Of a DNA stretch of 20,912 nt, positions 1-5,245 are shown piece by piece. The stretch lies in the IMG/VR virus record IMGVR_UViG_3300036791_000617, positions 1 to 20,912 of that record; one strand, given 5' to 3'. The position numbers were made by a program, and so were the translations under genes. A model generated the notes under the pieces. The model was not told the origin of the DNA. It was given only the letters and a program-made list of their open reading frames with translations, and made no database searches. The stretch comes from a virus. Every line of letters begins with the position of its first letter. The stretch's first letter is position 1.

Positions 1-150
1 GAGGATGGCGTTGATGAGGACGGCTAGTCCGCCGATGAATGCGATGCTGCCGAGTAGTTCGGTGGATAGGTTTTGGTTGGCGACCAGGACGATGATGGCG
101 GCGGTCATCATCGCGACGCTGATGAGAATCAGGTAGGCCCTGGCTTTCAT
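1..150 (-). CDS. Putative holin / two-TM membrane protein (partial, runs off left edge)
   Basis: An ATG at 150 opens a frame that stays open to the window edge, giving 50 codons. The visible protein starts MKARAYLILI and has two hydrophobic stretches, at about residues 5-20 and 34-50, separated by a short polar turn (NQNLSTE). Two short helices directly downstream of an endolysin gene are typical of phage holins, which permeabilise the inner membrane and release the endolysin. The stop codon is not in the window. If the window is a circularised complete genome, the frame continues from position 20912 for about 50 more codons into a charged tail. The holin role is inferred from position and topology only. 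Confidence 0.6.
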   Translation of the reverse strand, partial: MKARAYLILISVAMMTAAIIVLVANQNLSTELLGSIAFIGGLAVLINAIL

Positions 151-166
151 TGAGGGCCGCTGAGTT

Positions 167-256
167 TTAGCCCCACCCGTTGAAGTATGCGAGGGCGACG
201 AATATTGCGATGGCGATTAGTGCGAGTTCGGATAGGGCGGGTGGTGTGAGTTTCAC
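167..256 (-). CDS. Small single-TM protein in lysis cassette
   Basis: A 29-codon frame starts with GTG at 256, one base after the endolysin stop, and ends with TAA. The product begins MKLTPPALSELALI, has one hydrophobic helix of about 18 residues (positions 10-26) and ends YFNGWG. Its place between the endolysin and the two-TM protein suggests a lysis accessory role, such as a small holin or antiholin. It has no recognisable family. The evidence is a short clean frame, the tight junction with the gene before it and the hydrophobic core. A chance frame remains possible. Confidence 0.5.
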   Translation of the reverse strand: MKLTPPALSELALIAIAIFVALAYFNGWG

Positions 257-257
257 G

Positions 258-1004
258 TCAGTTTTGTTGGCCGGGTGTTCCGAGGGATTCCCATAGAGCG
301 TTGCGGACGCCTTGCTTGGCGCCTACCCATCCGCCGTCTTTTTCGTTCCAGATGTGGAACACTTCGCCGGCTTGGCCGGGTTTGGCGGGTTGCGCTTCGC
401 AGAACACTTCGAAGCGGCCGTCTTTCATTTGTCCTAGTGCGAGGCTCACTGGTTCGACTCCTGGTGGTGGTTCGGGTAGCGGTGGTGGTTGGCTGCCGGT
501 GCGGGCGAGTTCGATGACGTCGTTCCAGGGGAATGATGGGCCTGGATCCCAGTGGCCGCCGCCGCCGGTGCCGAGGTCGACGTGTCCGCAGATGCCGCGC
601 CCGGATCCTTGTGCTTCAGCGGCGGAGAGTTTGACGATCGGGAGGTTGTAGCGGTCGCATTCTTCGCGGATCCACGCGGCGCAGTTTTGGAGCATGGTCG
701 GGTGGTTCGCCCAGTCGTCGGGTGTCCATGCTGCGAAGGCGCAGAGTTCGGTTTGGATGGCGACGGGGTTGTAGTTGGCGGCTGTCCAGGCTTTGTTGGG
801 TGGGACGACGTATTCGCCGATGGTGTTGGGGGTGTCGTCGATGCCGGTGTGCGACGAAACGCCGGAGCTGGATGACGCGAAGAAGTTGCCGAGGGATTGG
901 TAGGTGAGGGCGCCTTCGGCTGTGTGGACGCAGACGAGGCGGACTGCGGCGCCGCCTCGTGACGAGTAGTTGGGACTGCCGATCCAGACGCGTTTGAGTG
1001 CCAT
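258..1004 (-). CDS. Endolysin: N-acetylmuramoyl-L-alanine amidase
   Basis: A 248-residue protein with an Amidase_2 (PGRP/T7 lysozyme-like) fold at residues 15-168, which cleaves the bond between MurNAc and L-alanine in peptidoglycan. The likely zinc ligands are His27 (VCVHTAEG), His141 (CGHVDLG) and Asp153 (HWDPGP); Glu86 is a likely catalytic acid. A Pro-rich linker (171-184) leads to about 60 residues (MKDGRFEVFC, VFHIWNEKDGGWVG) that resemble one blade of a PLL/tectonin-like beta-propeller and may bind the cell wall. There is no signal peptide, so export would need a holin, and two small membrane genes follow. The ATG overlaps the stop of the upstream gene (TAATG). The amidase call is secure; the wall-binding role is inferred. 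Confidence 0.9.
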   Translation of the reverse strand: MALKRVWIGSPNYSSRGGAAVRLVCVHTAEGALTYQSLGNFFASSSSGVSSHTGIDDTPNTIGEYVVPPNKAWTAANYNPVAIQTELCAFAAWTPDDWANHPTMLQNCAAWIREECDRYNLPIVKLSAAEAQGSGRGICGHVDLGTGGGGHWDPGPSFPWNDVIELARTGSQPPPLPEPPPGVEPVSLALGQMKDGRFEVFCEAQPAKPGQAGEVFHIWNEKDGGWVGAKQGVRNALWESLGTPGQQN

Positions 1005-1192
1005 TAGCCGGCGTTGGGTGGGTCGTCGGTTTGGTCTGGGTGCAGGATTTTGCGGTGGCGGCGCGGATCGTCGCGGTCGAGGAATCGTTCGTCGTCGGGG
1101 TTGTCGAGCGGCCCTTGGTGCGGGTCGGCGATTTCGGGGTCGTCGACGCCGTTGGGGTCGGTTGTCATCGGCTCGTCTGGTTCGTTGGTCAT
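1004..1192 (-). CDS. Small acidic hypothetical protein
   Basis: A 62-residue, very acidic, Asp/Pro-rich protein (MTNEPDEPMT... HPDQTDDPPNAG) with no membrane segment and no recognised family. The start at 1192 is chosen because AAAGG lies about 6 bases upstream. The frame is open further upstream, but that part only shadows the tail gene. It sits between a tail protein and the endolysin, with its stop overlapping the endolysin ATG, so translation is probably coupled. Function is unknown. The composition suggests a disordered protein. Confidence 0.65.
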   Translation of the reverse strand: MTNEPDEPMTTDPNGVDDPEIADPHQGPLDNPDDERFLDRDDPRRHRKILHPDQTDDPPNAG

Positions 1193-1202
1193 GGGTTGCC
1201 TT

Positions 1203-1835
1203 TCATCCGACGCGGACGGGGTGGGCGGCGAGCCAGGACGGGCCAAACCGGCAGTTGTGCGTGGCGTAGGCCCAGCAGACCAGGGTGATGACGCCGCCGG
1301 CGGCGAGGTCGAGGGCGGTGTGTCGCATCGTGACGTCGCCGCCCATGTAGGTACCGTTGGCGCCGGATACGAACATCGCTGCGGCGTTGTTGTCAAGGAT
1401 CGCGCCGTTTAGGGCGATGCCGGTGTACATGTTCGTTTGGCCGGCGTCGTAGATTTGGACGCGGCCGGACCATTCGAATCGCCAGTTGCCGGCGATTGGG
1501 ATGGTGATTGATGGGCCGCCGGTGAGCGCGACTGGGGTGGTGGAACTGGTGCTGAGGTCGCCTGAGAGTGGGGTCAGCAGGTTGGTGCCGCCGACCCATT
1601 CCCATTTGTGGCTGCTGGTTGATGCGGCGCGGTATCGGAGGTGCCAGATGACGCCGTTCGCGTCGTCGGCGACGTAGAAGAATTCTTGGCCGTCGGTGGG
1701 GCTGGTGGGGAGGCTGGTGCCGGCGGCGCCGAGTTTGGTGTCGACGCTGGTGGCGAGGGCTTGGATGTCGGCGGGGATGTCGGCGGGGGCGGTTGGTGTG
1801 GGGTATGGGAGTGCGAGGTTTGGGGTGTTCGGCAT
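1203..1835 (-). CDS. Putative tail fibre / minor tail protein
   Basis: A 210-residue protein. Its N-terminus (MPNTPNLALPYPTPTAPAD, then ...IPADIQALATSVDTKL) is the short attachment segment often seen at the start of actinobacteriophage tail fibre or baseplate proteins. Residues 50-80 resemble a segment that displays a feature of the fibre (QEFFYVADDANGVIWHLRY). The remainder is Thr/Gly/Ser-rich beta sequence (TTPVALTGGPSITIPIAGNW, then GNWRFEWSGR), as in a receptor-facing jelly-roll. A weak Shine-Dalgarno (AAAGGCG) lies about 11 bases before the ATG. It is cut off from the main tail operon by the integration module and is the first gene downstream of attP. Tail role is likely; exact location on the virion is unknown. 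Confidence 0.7.
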   Translation of the reverse strand: MPNTPNLALPYPTPTAPADIPADIQALATSVDTKLGAAGTSLPTSPTDGQEFFYVADDANGVIWHLRYRAASTSSHKWEWVGGTNLLTPLSGDLSTSSTTPVALTGGPSITIPIAGNWRFEWSGRVQIYDAGQTNMYTGIALNGAILDNNAAAMFVSGANGTYMGGDVTMRHTALDLAAGGVITLVCWAYATHNCRFGPSWLAAHPVRVG

Positions 1836-1866
1836 GGCGGTTTATCGCCTTTCGTGTCGCGGTTTG

Positions 1867-1900
1867 GAAGCGACTACGAATCGACTACGTCGCGACCACG
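1867..1900 (+). repeat. Left attP arm: three CGAC(T/C)ACG repeats at 11-bp period
   Basis: CGACTACG occurs at 1871-1878 and 1882-1889 and CGACCACG at 1893-1900. All are in the same orientation with starts exactly 11 bp apart, about one helical turn. The longer word GAAGCGACTACG (1867-1878) recurs on the other side of the tRNA fragment at 2112-2123. This layout matches arm-type sites bound by the N-terminal domain of lambda-class tyrosine integrases. The repeats are seen directly; binding is inferred. Confidence 0.65.
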
Positions 1901-1965
1901 GGTCGATCGTGATGTCAGGCGTTGTCGATGCTTCAGTTGCGAAAGTGCTGGTATTCGGCGGGTTT

Positions 1966-1991
1966 GTCTGTCGGTTTTGGTTGGGACAGAC
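1966..1991 (-). other. Hairpin between attP core and tail gene
   Basis: GTCTGTC (1966-1972) and GACAGAC (1985-1991) form a perfect 7-bp inverted repeat with a 12-base loop. No T-tract follows on either strand, so it is not a canonical intrinsic terminator. It lies just downstream, in the tRNA direction, of the presumed crossover. It could be a structural element of attP, a weak terminator or chance. Confidence 0.35.
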
Positions 1992-2009
1992 TGGGCCGGT
2001 ATGTGGCTG

Positions 2010-2054
2010 TTTCGGCTTGGGAAGCCGACGCTCTACCAGCTGAGCTACGTTCGC
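2010..2054 (-). other. attP: attP core: 5' half of tRNA-Gly(CCC)
   Basis: On the minus strand the sequence runs exactly like a tRNA from its first base: acceptor 5' strand GCGAACG (2054-2048), TA, D-arm GCTC-AGCTGGTA-GAGC, then anticodon arm TCGGC-TTCCCAA-GCCGA (2028-2012) with anticodon CCC (Gly). Past about 2010 it loses tRNA character: there is no variable loop, T-arm or 3' acceptor strand. It is therefore a fragment and not a working gene. The integrase gene ends 25 bp away. Phage genes lie on both sides, so this is attP in an unintegrated phage. The symmetric anticodon stem around a 7-base loop is a suitable core site, and the loop is the likely overlap region. Confidence 0.8.
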
Positions 2055-2078
2055 ATTTGCCTGCATATCAGCCACTTT

Positions 2079-3155
2079 TCAGCTTTCGTCGGACTCGTTC
2101 GACGCGGCTATGAAGCGACTACGTTGGGCGAGCATATCGCGGAGGGTAGTTTCGGAGTCGGCGGCGAGGTGGCCGTAGTGGCGTTGGATCATGTCGGGTG
2201 AGCAGCCCATGAGGCGGGCTAGTTGCCAGATGCCGATGCCGGCGGCGAGTGCTTCGGTGGCGAATGTGTGGCGTAGGTGGTATGGGCCGCGTTGGGGGAC
2301 GCCGGCGGCTTCCAGGGCAGGGGTCCATAGCCGGTTGCGCCAGTTGTTGAGGTTGATGTGTCCGCCGCCGTCGGCGGGGAACAGGATCGGAGTGTCGATC
2401 CGAGCGGTAACGAGCTCCAGGGCGTCGACGGCGGCGGGTGTGAGCGGCACCCGGCGCCTGGTCGTCTTCGGGTATGGCGTTAGTTGGCCGTGGGCGTAGC
2501 GGCGGGCGACGGCGACGGCGGGGTTGTGGCGGTCGATGTCGCGGCGTTCGAGTGCGATCCATTCGTGGGTGCGTAGGCCGGTCGCGGCGGCGAATGTGAC
2601 GATCGCGGCGTCTTGGGGTGCGAGTTCGTCGCAGATCTGGTCGATTTCGTCGGTGGTGAATGGCCGGATTTCGTCGGCGCGTGGTTGGGTGTTGCGGCTG
2701 GCGGCGACGGCTGGGTTGCGGTTGATGTAGCCCCAGCGGACGGCGGCTTGGAGGACTTGGCGGAGGGCGCGGGTTTGTTTGTGGCGGGCGTCGTCGGTTT
2801 CGATGCGGCTGCGCCATCGGTTGATGTCGTTGGCGGCGCCTTCGAGTTCGGCGAGGGTCCAGGTGCCGAACCGGGTGCGGGCTGGGGCGAGCCAATGTTG
2901 GATGGTGGTGCGGGTGCGTGGCATGACGTCGATGCCCCATCGTTGGAGGTAGTCGTCGCAGAATTGGTTGAAGGTGATTTCTGGGGTTGGGGTGCCGCGT
3001 CGGATGTTGGGTTTGGCGTGTTGGTCGAACCAGTCGCGGGCGGCGGTTTTGGTTCGGAAGGGGCCGGGGTTGCGGTGTTCTTCGCCTGCTGTTTGCCAGC
3101 GGATGCCGTAGCCGCCTTTTACGGGGTAGGTGGATCCGCGTGTGGGTCTGGGCAC
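2079..3155 (-). CDS. int: Tyrosine site-specific integrase
   Basis: A 358-residue integrase that catalyses recombination between attP and a host tRNA-Gly gene. Residues 8-55 form an AP2-like arm-binding domain (GGYGIRW, FRTKTAARDWF), 60-150 a SAM-like core-binding domain and 165-340 the catalytic domain. Visible active-site residues are Arg195 (ATGLRTHEW), Lys230 (YPKTTRRR), Arg295 (YHLRHTFAT) and nucleophile Tyr327 (QRHYGHL). The first His of the usual HxxR is Tyr292, and the later His/Trp position is Cys318 (LMGCSP); both kinds of change are seen in actinophage integrases. The GTG start at 3155 has a GGAG Shine-Dalgarno 8-9 bases upstream. The stop is 25 bp from the attP tRNA fragment, and the excisionase gene ends 4 bp upstream. 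Right-arm repeats lie inside the last codons. Confidence 0.95.
   Translation of the reverse strand: MPRPTRGSTYPVKGGYGIRWQTAGEEHRNPGPFRTKTAARDWFDQHAKPNIRRGTPTPEITFNQFCDDYLQRWGIDVMPRTRTTIQHWLAPARTRFGTWTLAELEGAANDINRWRSRIETDDARHKQTRALRQVLQAAVRWGYINRNPAVAASRNTQPRADEIRPFTTDEIDQICDELAPQDAAIVTFAAATGLRTHEWIALERRDIDRHNPAVAVARRYAHGQLTPYPKTTRRRVPLTPAAVDALELVTARIDTPILFPADGGGHINLNNWRNRLWTPALEAAGVPQRGPYHLRHTFATEALAAGIGIWQLARLMGCSPDMIQRHYGHLAADSETTLRDMLAQRSRFIAASNESDES
2105..2123 (+). repeat. Right attP arm: two repeats at 11-bp period
   Basis: CGACTACG at 2116-2123, inside the 12-mer GAAGCGACTACG (2112-2123), matches the left-arm repeat in the same orientation. A degenerate copy CGGCTATG (6 of 8) begins exactly 11 bp earlier at 2105. 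Both lie within the 3' codons of the integrase gene, on the opposite side of the tRNA core from the left-arm repeats. They are probable arm-type integrase sites. Confidence 0.55.
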
Positions 3156-3159
3156 TGGT

Positions 3160-3423
3160 CTACTCCTCGCTTTGGGGTGTGGGTGACGGAGTAGACGTTA
3201 GCCTGATGGGGCGGGCGGCGTCGGCGGTGTGGGTGACATCACCTCGCTTTGGCGTCGCCCGTTCTGCGAGCCATTGGTCGAGGTCTTCTTCGCGGAATCG
3301 GATGGCGCCGTTGGGGAGTTTGAAGGCGGGGAGGTTGCCGTTTCGGACCCATGCGAGGATGGTTTCGGTGGTGAGTCCGAGGTTGTCGGCGACGTGGCGG
3401 GCGGTGAGTAGCCGGCCGATCAT
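3160..3423 (-). CDS. xis: Excisionase-like MerR/BldC-type HTH protein
   Basis: An 87-residue protein beginning MIGRLLTARHVADNLGLTTE. The first 60 residues are a classic HTH_17 (AlpA/BldC/excisionase) winged helix: LTARHVADNLG, TILAWVRNGNLPAFKL, then the wing (NGAIRFREEDLDQWL). Such proteins bind and bend DNA at attP to direct excision; some act as small transcription factors. The C-terminal 30 residues are Ser/Thr/Pro-rich and probably disordered. The start at 3423 overlaps the stop of the previous gene (ATGA). The position immediately before the integrase supports an excisionase role, although a purely regulatory role is possible. Confidence 0.8.
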   Translation of the reverse strand: MIGRLLTARHVADNLGLTTETILAWVRNGNLPAFKLPNGAIRFREEDLDQWLAERATPKRGDVTHTADAARPIRLTSTPSPTPQSEE

Positions 3424-3638
3424 CGGAGGCGTCCTTTGGGGCGGTTGAGCTCGCGGCGGGCGATCCGCAGGAGAGCGCGGCGGGCGGCGGCGACCCACCG
3501 GTACAGCTGTTCGAGCTCGGTGTCGGATTGGGCCTGGTGGGTGTGGTCTCGGGCGCGTTCGAGGGAGTGGCCGGCGCGGTCGAGGTGGCGGGCGGCGTCT
3601 CTCAGGTGGGCGGTGAGGTTGTTCGCCGGCGGGGTCAT
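3420..3638 (-). CDS. Small helical hypothetical protein
   Basis: A 72-residue, Arg/Ala-rich, mostly helical protein (MTPPANNLTAHLRDAARHLD, then YRWVAAARRALLRIARREL). It has no recognised domain and no membrane helix, and the C-terminal half is strongly basic. It is linked by 4-bp ATGA overlaps to the nuclease gene upstream and to the excisionase gene downstream, so it is almost certainly translated as part of the early operon. The function is unknown. A basic helical pair could contact nucleic acid, but nothing specific supports that. Confidence 0.65.
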   Translation of the reverse strand: MTPPANNLTAHLRDAARHLDRAGHSLERARDHTHQAQSDTELEQLYRWVAAARRALLRIARRELNRPKGRLR

Positions 3639-3961
3639 AGTTCGCGGAGGGCGAGGAGGTCGAGGAGGTCGTCGAGGGGGAGTGTGGCCATCCAGTCGTG
3701 GCGGCTGGGGCGGTGGATGACGATGGGGATGTCGAGCTCGTGGGCGTCGTCGATCGCTTGGCGTAGGGCTTTGGGGACGTTGAGGCGTTCTTGGCGTTTG
3801 ATTTCGATGTGGGTGCCGGGTGGGCCGGCGAGGATGTCGCCGCGTCCGACCTGGTCGCGGCCGTTGGATGTGCGTTGGGCGTGGGTCCAGCCGGCAGCGC
3901 GGAGGATGGCGACGATTTGGCGTTCGGCGACGGCGCCTTTGGTGCGGTCGCTCGCGGTCAT
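3635..3961 (-). CDS. PD-(D/E)XK nuclease, Holliday junction resolvase-like
   Basis: A 108-residue protein with the compact Hjc/VRR-NUC-type PD-(D/E)XK fold. The motifs are in order: Glu13 in the first helix (GAVAERQIVAILRAAGW), Asp42 (GRGDILAG), and Glu53-Ile-Lys55 (HIEIKRQE), followed by a basic helix (VPKALRQAIDDA). The length and the order of motifs fit archaeal-type Holliday junction resolvases, which cut four-way junctions made during recombination or replication. The ATG at 3961 overlaps the stop of the mIHF-like gene, and an in-frame upstream extension only shadows that gene. With the RecT-like protein and exonuclease upstream it would complete a phage recombination set. Junction specificity is inferred. 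Confidence 0.8.
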   Translation of the reverse strand: MTASDRTKGAVAERQIVAILRAAGWTHAQRTSNGRDQVGRGDILAGPPGTHIEIKRQERLNVPKALRQAIDDAHELDIPIVIHRPSRHDWMATLPLDDLLDLLALREL

Positions 3962-4269
3962 TGGCGTCGTTTGCGCCAGTTGCCGGTGCGGAGCTGGTTG
4001 GCGATGGCGGTGCGTTGCCGGCGGGTTAGGCGTGGGCTGTTGATGCGTTCGTCTGTTGGGATGCCGGCGCGGCCGAGGATGACCCAGACGTAGCGGTTGC
4101 CGACGCCGGGGACGGCGCGTAGGAGTTTCGCGAGTCGCATTGAGCTGTTGCCGCGTTCGATGGTGATGGCGGCGAGGCTGGGGCCGCTGACGCCGGCGTT
4201 GCGAATTTGGGCGCATGTGGCGGCGTGGGCGAGTCGGATTTCGTTGGCGTAGGTGGTGTCGACGGGCAT
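3958..4269 (-). CDS. Actinobacterial integration host factor-like protein (mIHF/sIHF)
   Basis: A 103-residue protein whose central part, LAKLLRAVPGVGNRYVWVI followed by LGRAGIPTDERINSPRLT, matches the layout of mycobacterial and Streptomyces IHF: a helix, a helix-hairpin-helix with PGVG, then IxxxRRI/L and a C-terminal helix. mIHF is a monomeric DNA-bending protein unrelated in sequence to E. coli IHF, and it is required by the L5 phage integrase. A phage-borne copy could bend attP between core and arms or organise the replication origin. The C-terminus is very basic (NWRKRRQ). The start at 4269 overlaps the upstream stop (ATGA). The family call rests on motif pattern alone. Confidence 0.7.
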   Translation of the reverse strand: MPVDTTYANEIRLAHAATCAQIRNAGVSGPSLAAITIERGNSSMRLAKLLRAVPGVGNRYVWVILGRAGIPTDERINSPRLTRRQRTAIANQLRTGNWRKRRQ

Positions 4270-4748
4270 CAGGTGGTTTCGATGGTGTGGAGGGCGTTGA
4301 CGGGGGTGGCGCAGTCGTAGCGGCAGCTGTCGCATTCGGCTTGGATGAACGGGTAGTTGGCGCCGGTGATTCGGACGGTGCCGGGGCAGTTTTCGGTGCG
4401 GAGTCGGTCCCAGATGCGGGCGTTTGGCGGGGGGTCGGGGATGGGGACGGTGCGGTAGTGCGGGCTGCGGATGACGGTGCCTGTCAGGAATTGGCGGGCG
4501 TAGTCATCGAATTTGGCGTGCATCTCGTCGATGGGGTTTCGGGCGGGTGGTGGTTCGGTTGGGAAGTCCTGGTCGCGGATGCGTTTGGCGAGTAGGCCGG
4601 GTCCAACGCCCTGTCTGCCATCGAACCAGCGGCAGGTGGCGAGGATTTCGTCGGGGGTGGCGTAGATGAGTAGGTGGGCGCCGTTGTCGACGCCTCTGGC
4701 GGCGAGGGCGGCGACTGCCTGTTCGTCGGTTGGTTGTTGGTCGTTCAT
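4269..4748 (-). CDS. Hypothetical protein with C-terminal Cys cluster
   Basis: A 159-residue protein. Residues 1-65 are helical (DEILATCRWFDGRQGVGPGL, then LAKRIRDQDFP); the middle is Pro-rich. The C-terminal part has four Cys in the pattern C-x20-C-x2-C-x3-C (ENCPG, AECDSCRYDC), which could bind zinc. It follows the replication initiator and the iteron region, and its stop overlaps the start of the mIHF-like gene (ATGA). The N-terminal helical part recalls C-terminal regions of some actinophage replication initiators, so it might be the detached second half of that protein or a helicase-loader-like partner. That is a weak resemblance; I do not recognise the family. Confidence 0.7.
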   Translation of the reverse strand: MNDQQPTDEQAVAALAARGVDNGAHLLIYATPDEILATCRWFDGRQGVGPGLLAKRIRDQDFPTEPPPARNPIDEMHAKFDDYARQFLTGTVIRSPHYRTVPIPDPPPNARIWDRLRTENCPGTVRITGANYPFIQAECDSCRYDCATPVNALHTIETT

Positions 4749-4774
4749 GGTGTTGACGTTCTTCTGAAAATCTG

Positions 4775-4824
4775 GCTGCTGCTGCTGCTGCGTCTATCAC
4801 TGACGTTGCAGTTAGCAGCAGCAG
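4775..4824. repeat. CTG/CAG hairpin repeat in origin region
   Basis: A (GCT)n run of about five units (4775-4790) is followed by a GCAGCAGCAG run (4814-4824) across a 23-base spacer, forming a long imperfect hairpin. It lies in the only non-coding gap of the early operon (4749-4894), between the iterons and the next gene. It may be a structural part of the origin, or a mRNA hairpin. Confidence 0.45.
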
Positions 4825-4830
4825 TTCTCC

Positions 4831-4868
4831 ACTTCCACTTCCACTTCCACTTCCGCGCACATGTGCGC
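4831..4868. repeat. Four ACTTCC hexanucleotide repeats and a 14-bp palindrome
   Basis: ACTTCC is repeated four times without interruption (4831-4854), directly followed by the perfect palindrome GCGCACATGTGCGC (4855-4868). The iteron array begins six bases later. A strand-asymmetric purine/pyrimidine tract, a palindrome and iterons in one short gap is a layout typical of a replication origin. An open frame across this stretch (poly Gly-Ser) is an artefact of the repeat. Confidence 0.55.
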
Positions 4869-4873
4869 ACGTG

Positions 4874-4939
4874 CGAGGCGGAGCGGCTCCGGAATCATTC
4901 GTGAATCGCTCCGGAATGATTCGTGAGCGGCTCCGGAAT
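4874..4939. repeat. ori: Three 22-bp iterons: candidate replication origin
   Basis: The core GCTCCGGAAT occurs at 4886-4895, 4908-4917 and 4930-4939, starts 22 bp apart. On the minus strand the units share ATTCCGGAGC plus partly conserved flanks (CGCTCACGAATC or similar). Two copies lie within the last codons of the replication-initiator gene and the third straddles and passes its stop. Iterons in or next to the initiator gene are how lambda O-type origins are organised. Binding by the adjacent protein is inferred. Confidence 0.65.
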
Positions 4940-5245
4940 TAGTGACGGGCTGGGGTGAGTGATTCTCTGGTGTTTCGCCCATCCCGGGAGGTATCCGTAG
5001 GCACCTTCCGAATACAATTCGATCAAGTTAGCGTTGACTAATTCGCGCATCCATCGCGGGACTCGTCGCGCGGCGTCGCGGTCATAGGGGTAAACGTGGC
5101 CAACAATGACCGGAACGGCTGCTCGGAATCGTCCTTCGTCGTCGGCAAGTGTGATCAAACCGATGAAAAGTAGGCGAGCCTCGCGGGAAACCGACCCGAG
5201 TTTTTCGTCTTCCCAGACGTAGGGTTTGAGCGTTCGGATTCTCAT
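4895..5245 (-). CDS. Winged-helix phage replication initiator (short form)
   Basis: A 116-residue protein beginning MRIRTLKPYVWEDEKLGSVS. It matches the N-terminal winged-helix domain of the replisome-organiser proteins found in many actinobacteriophages: an RIRTxKP start, SREARLLFIGLITLADDEGRF, and GYLPGWAKHQRITHPSPS at the end. These proteins bind the phage origin and recruit helicase. Most family members continue for 100 or more residues; here the protein stops soon after the domain, and the C-terminal codons are the iterons themselves. The start overlaps the RecT-like gene stop (ATGA). The next gene may encode the missing partner function. Family call is good; origin binding is inferred. 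Confidence 0.8.
   Translation of the reverse strand: MRIRTLKPYVWEDEKLGSVSREARLLFIGLITLADDEGRFRAAVPVIVGHVYPYDRDAARRVPRWMRELVNANLIELYSEGAYGYLPGWAKHQRITHPSPSLIPEPLTNHSGAIHE

Noticed and set aside
2010-2054. A functional tRNA gene
   Set aside because: There is no T-arm or 3' acceptor strand after the anticodon stem, so it cannot fold as a complete tRNA.
1842-2075. 77-codon minus-strand frame with VAQLVERRLPK
   Set aside because: VAQLVER is the typical translation of a tRNA sequence. The frame simply reads through the attP tRNA fragment and arm repeats.
4504-4860. 118-codon minus-strand frame starting GSGSGSGSGE
   Set aside because: It is created by the ACTTCC and GCT repeats and then shadows the real gene at 4269-4748 in another frame.
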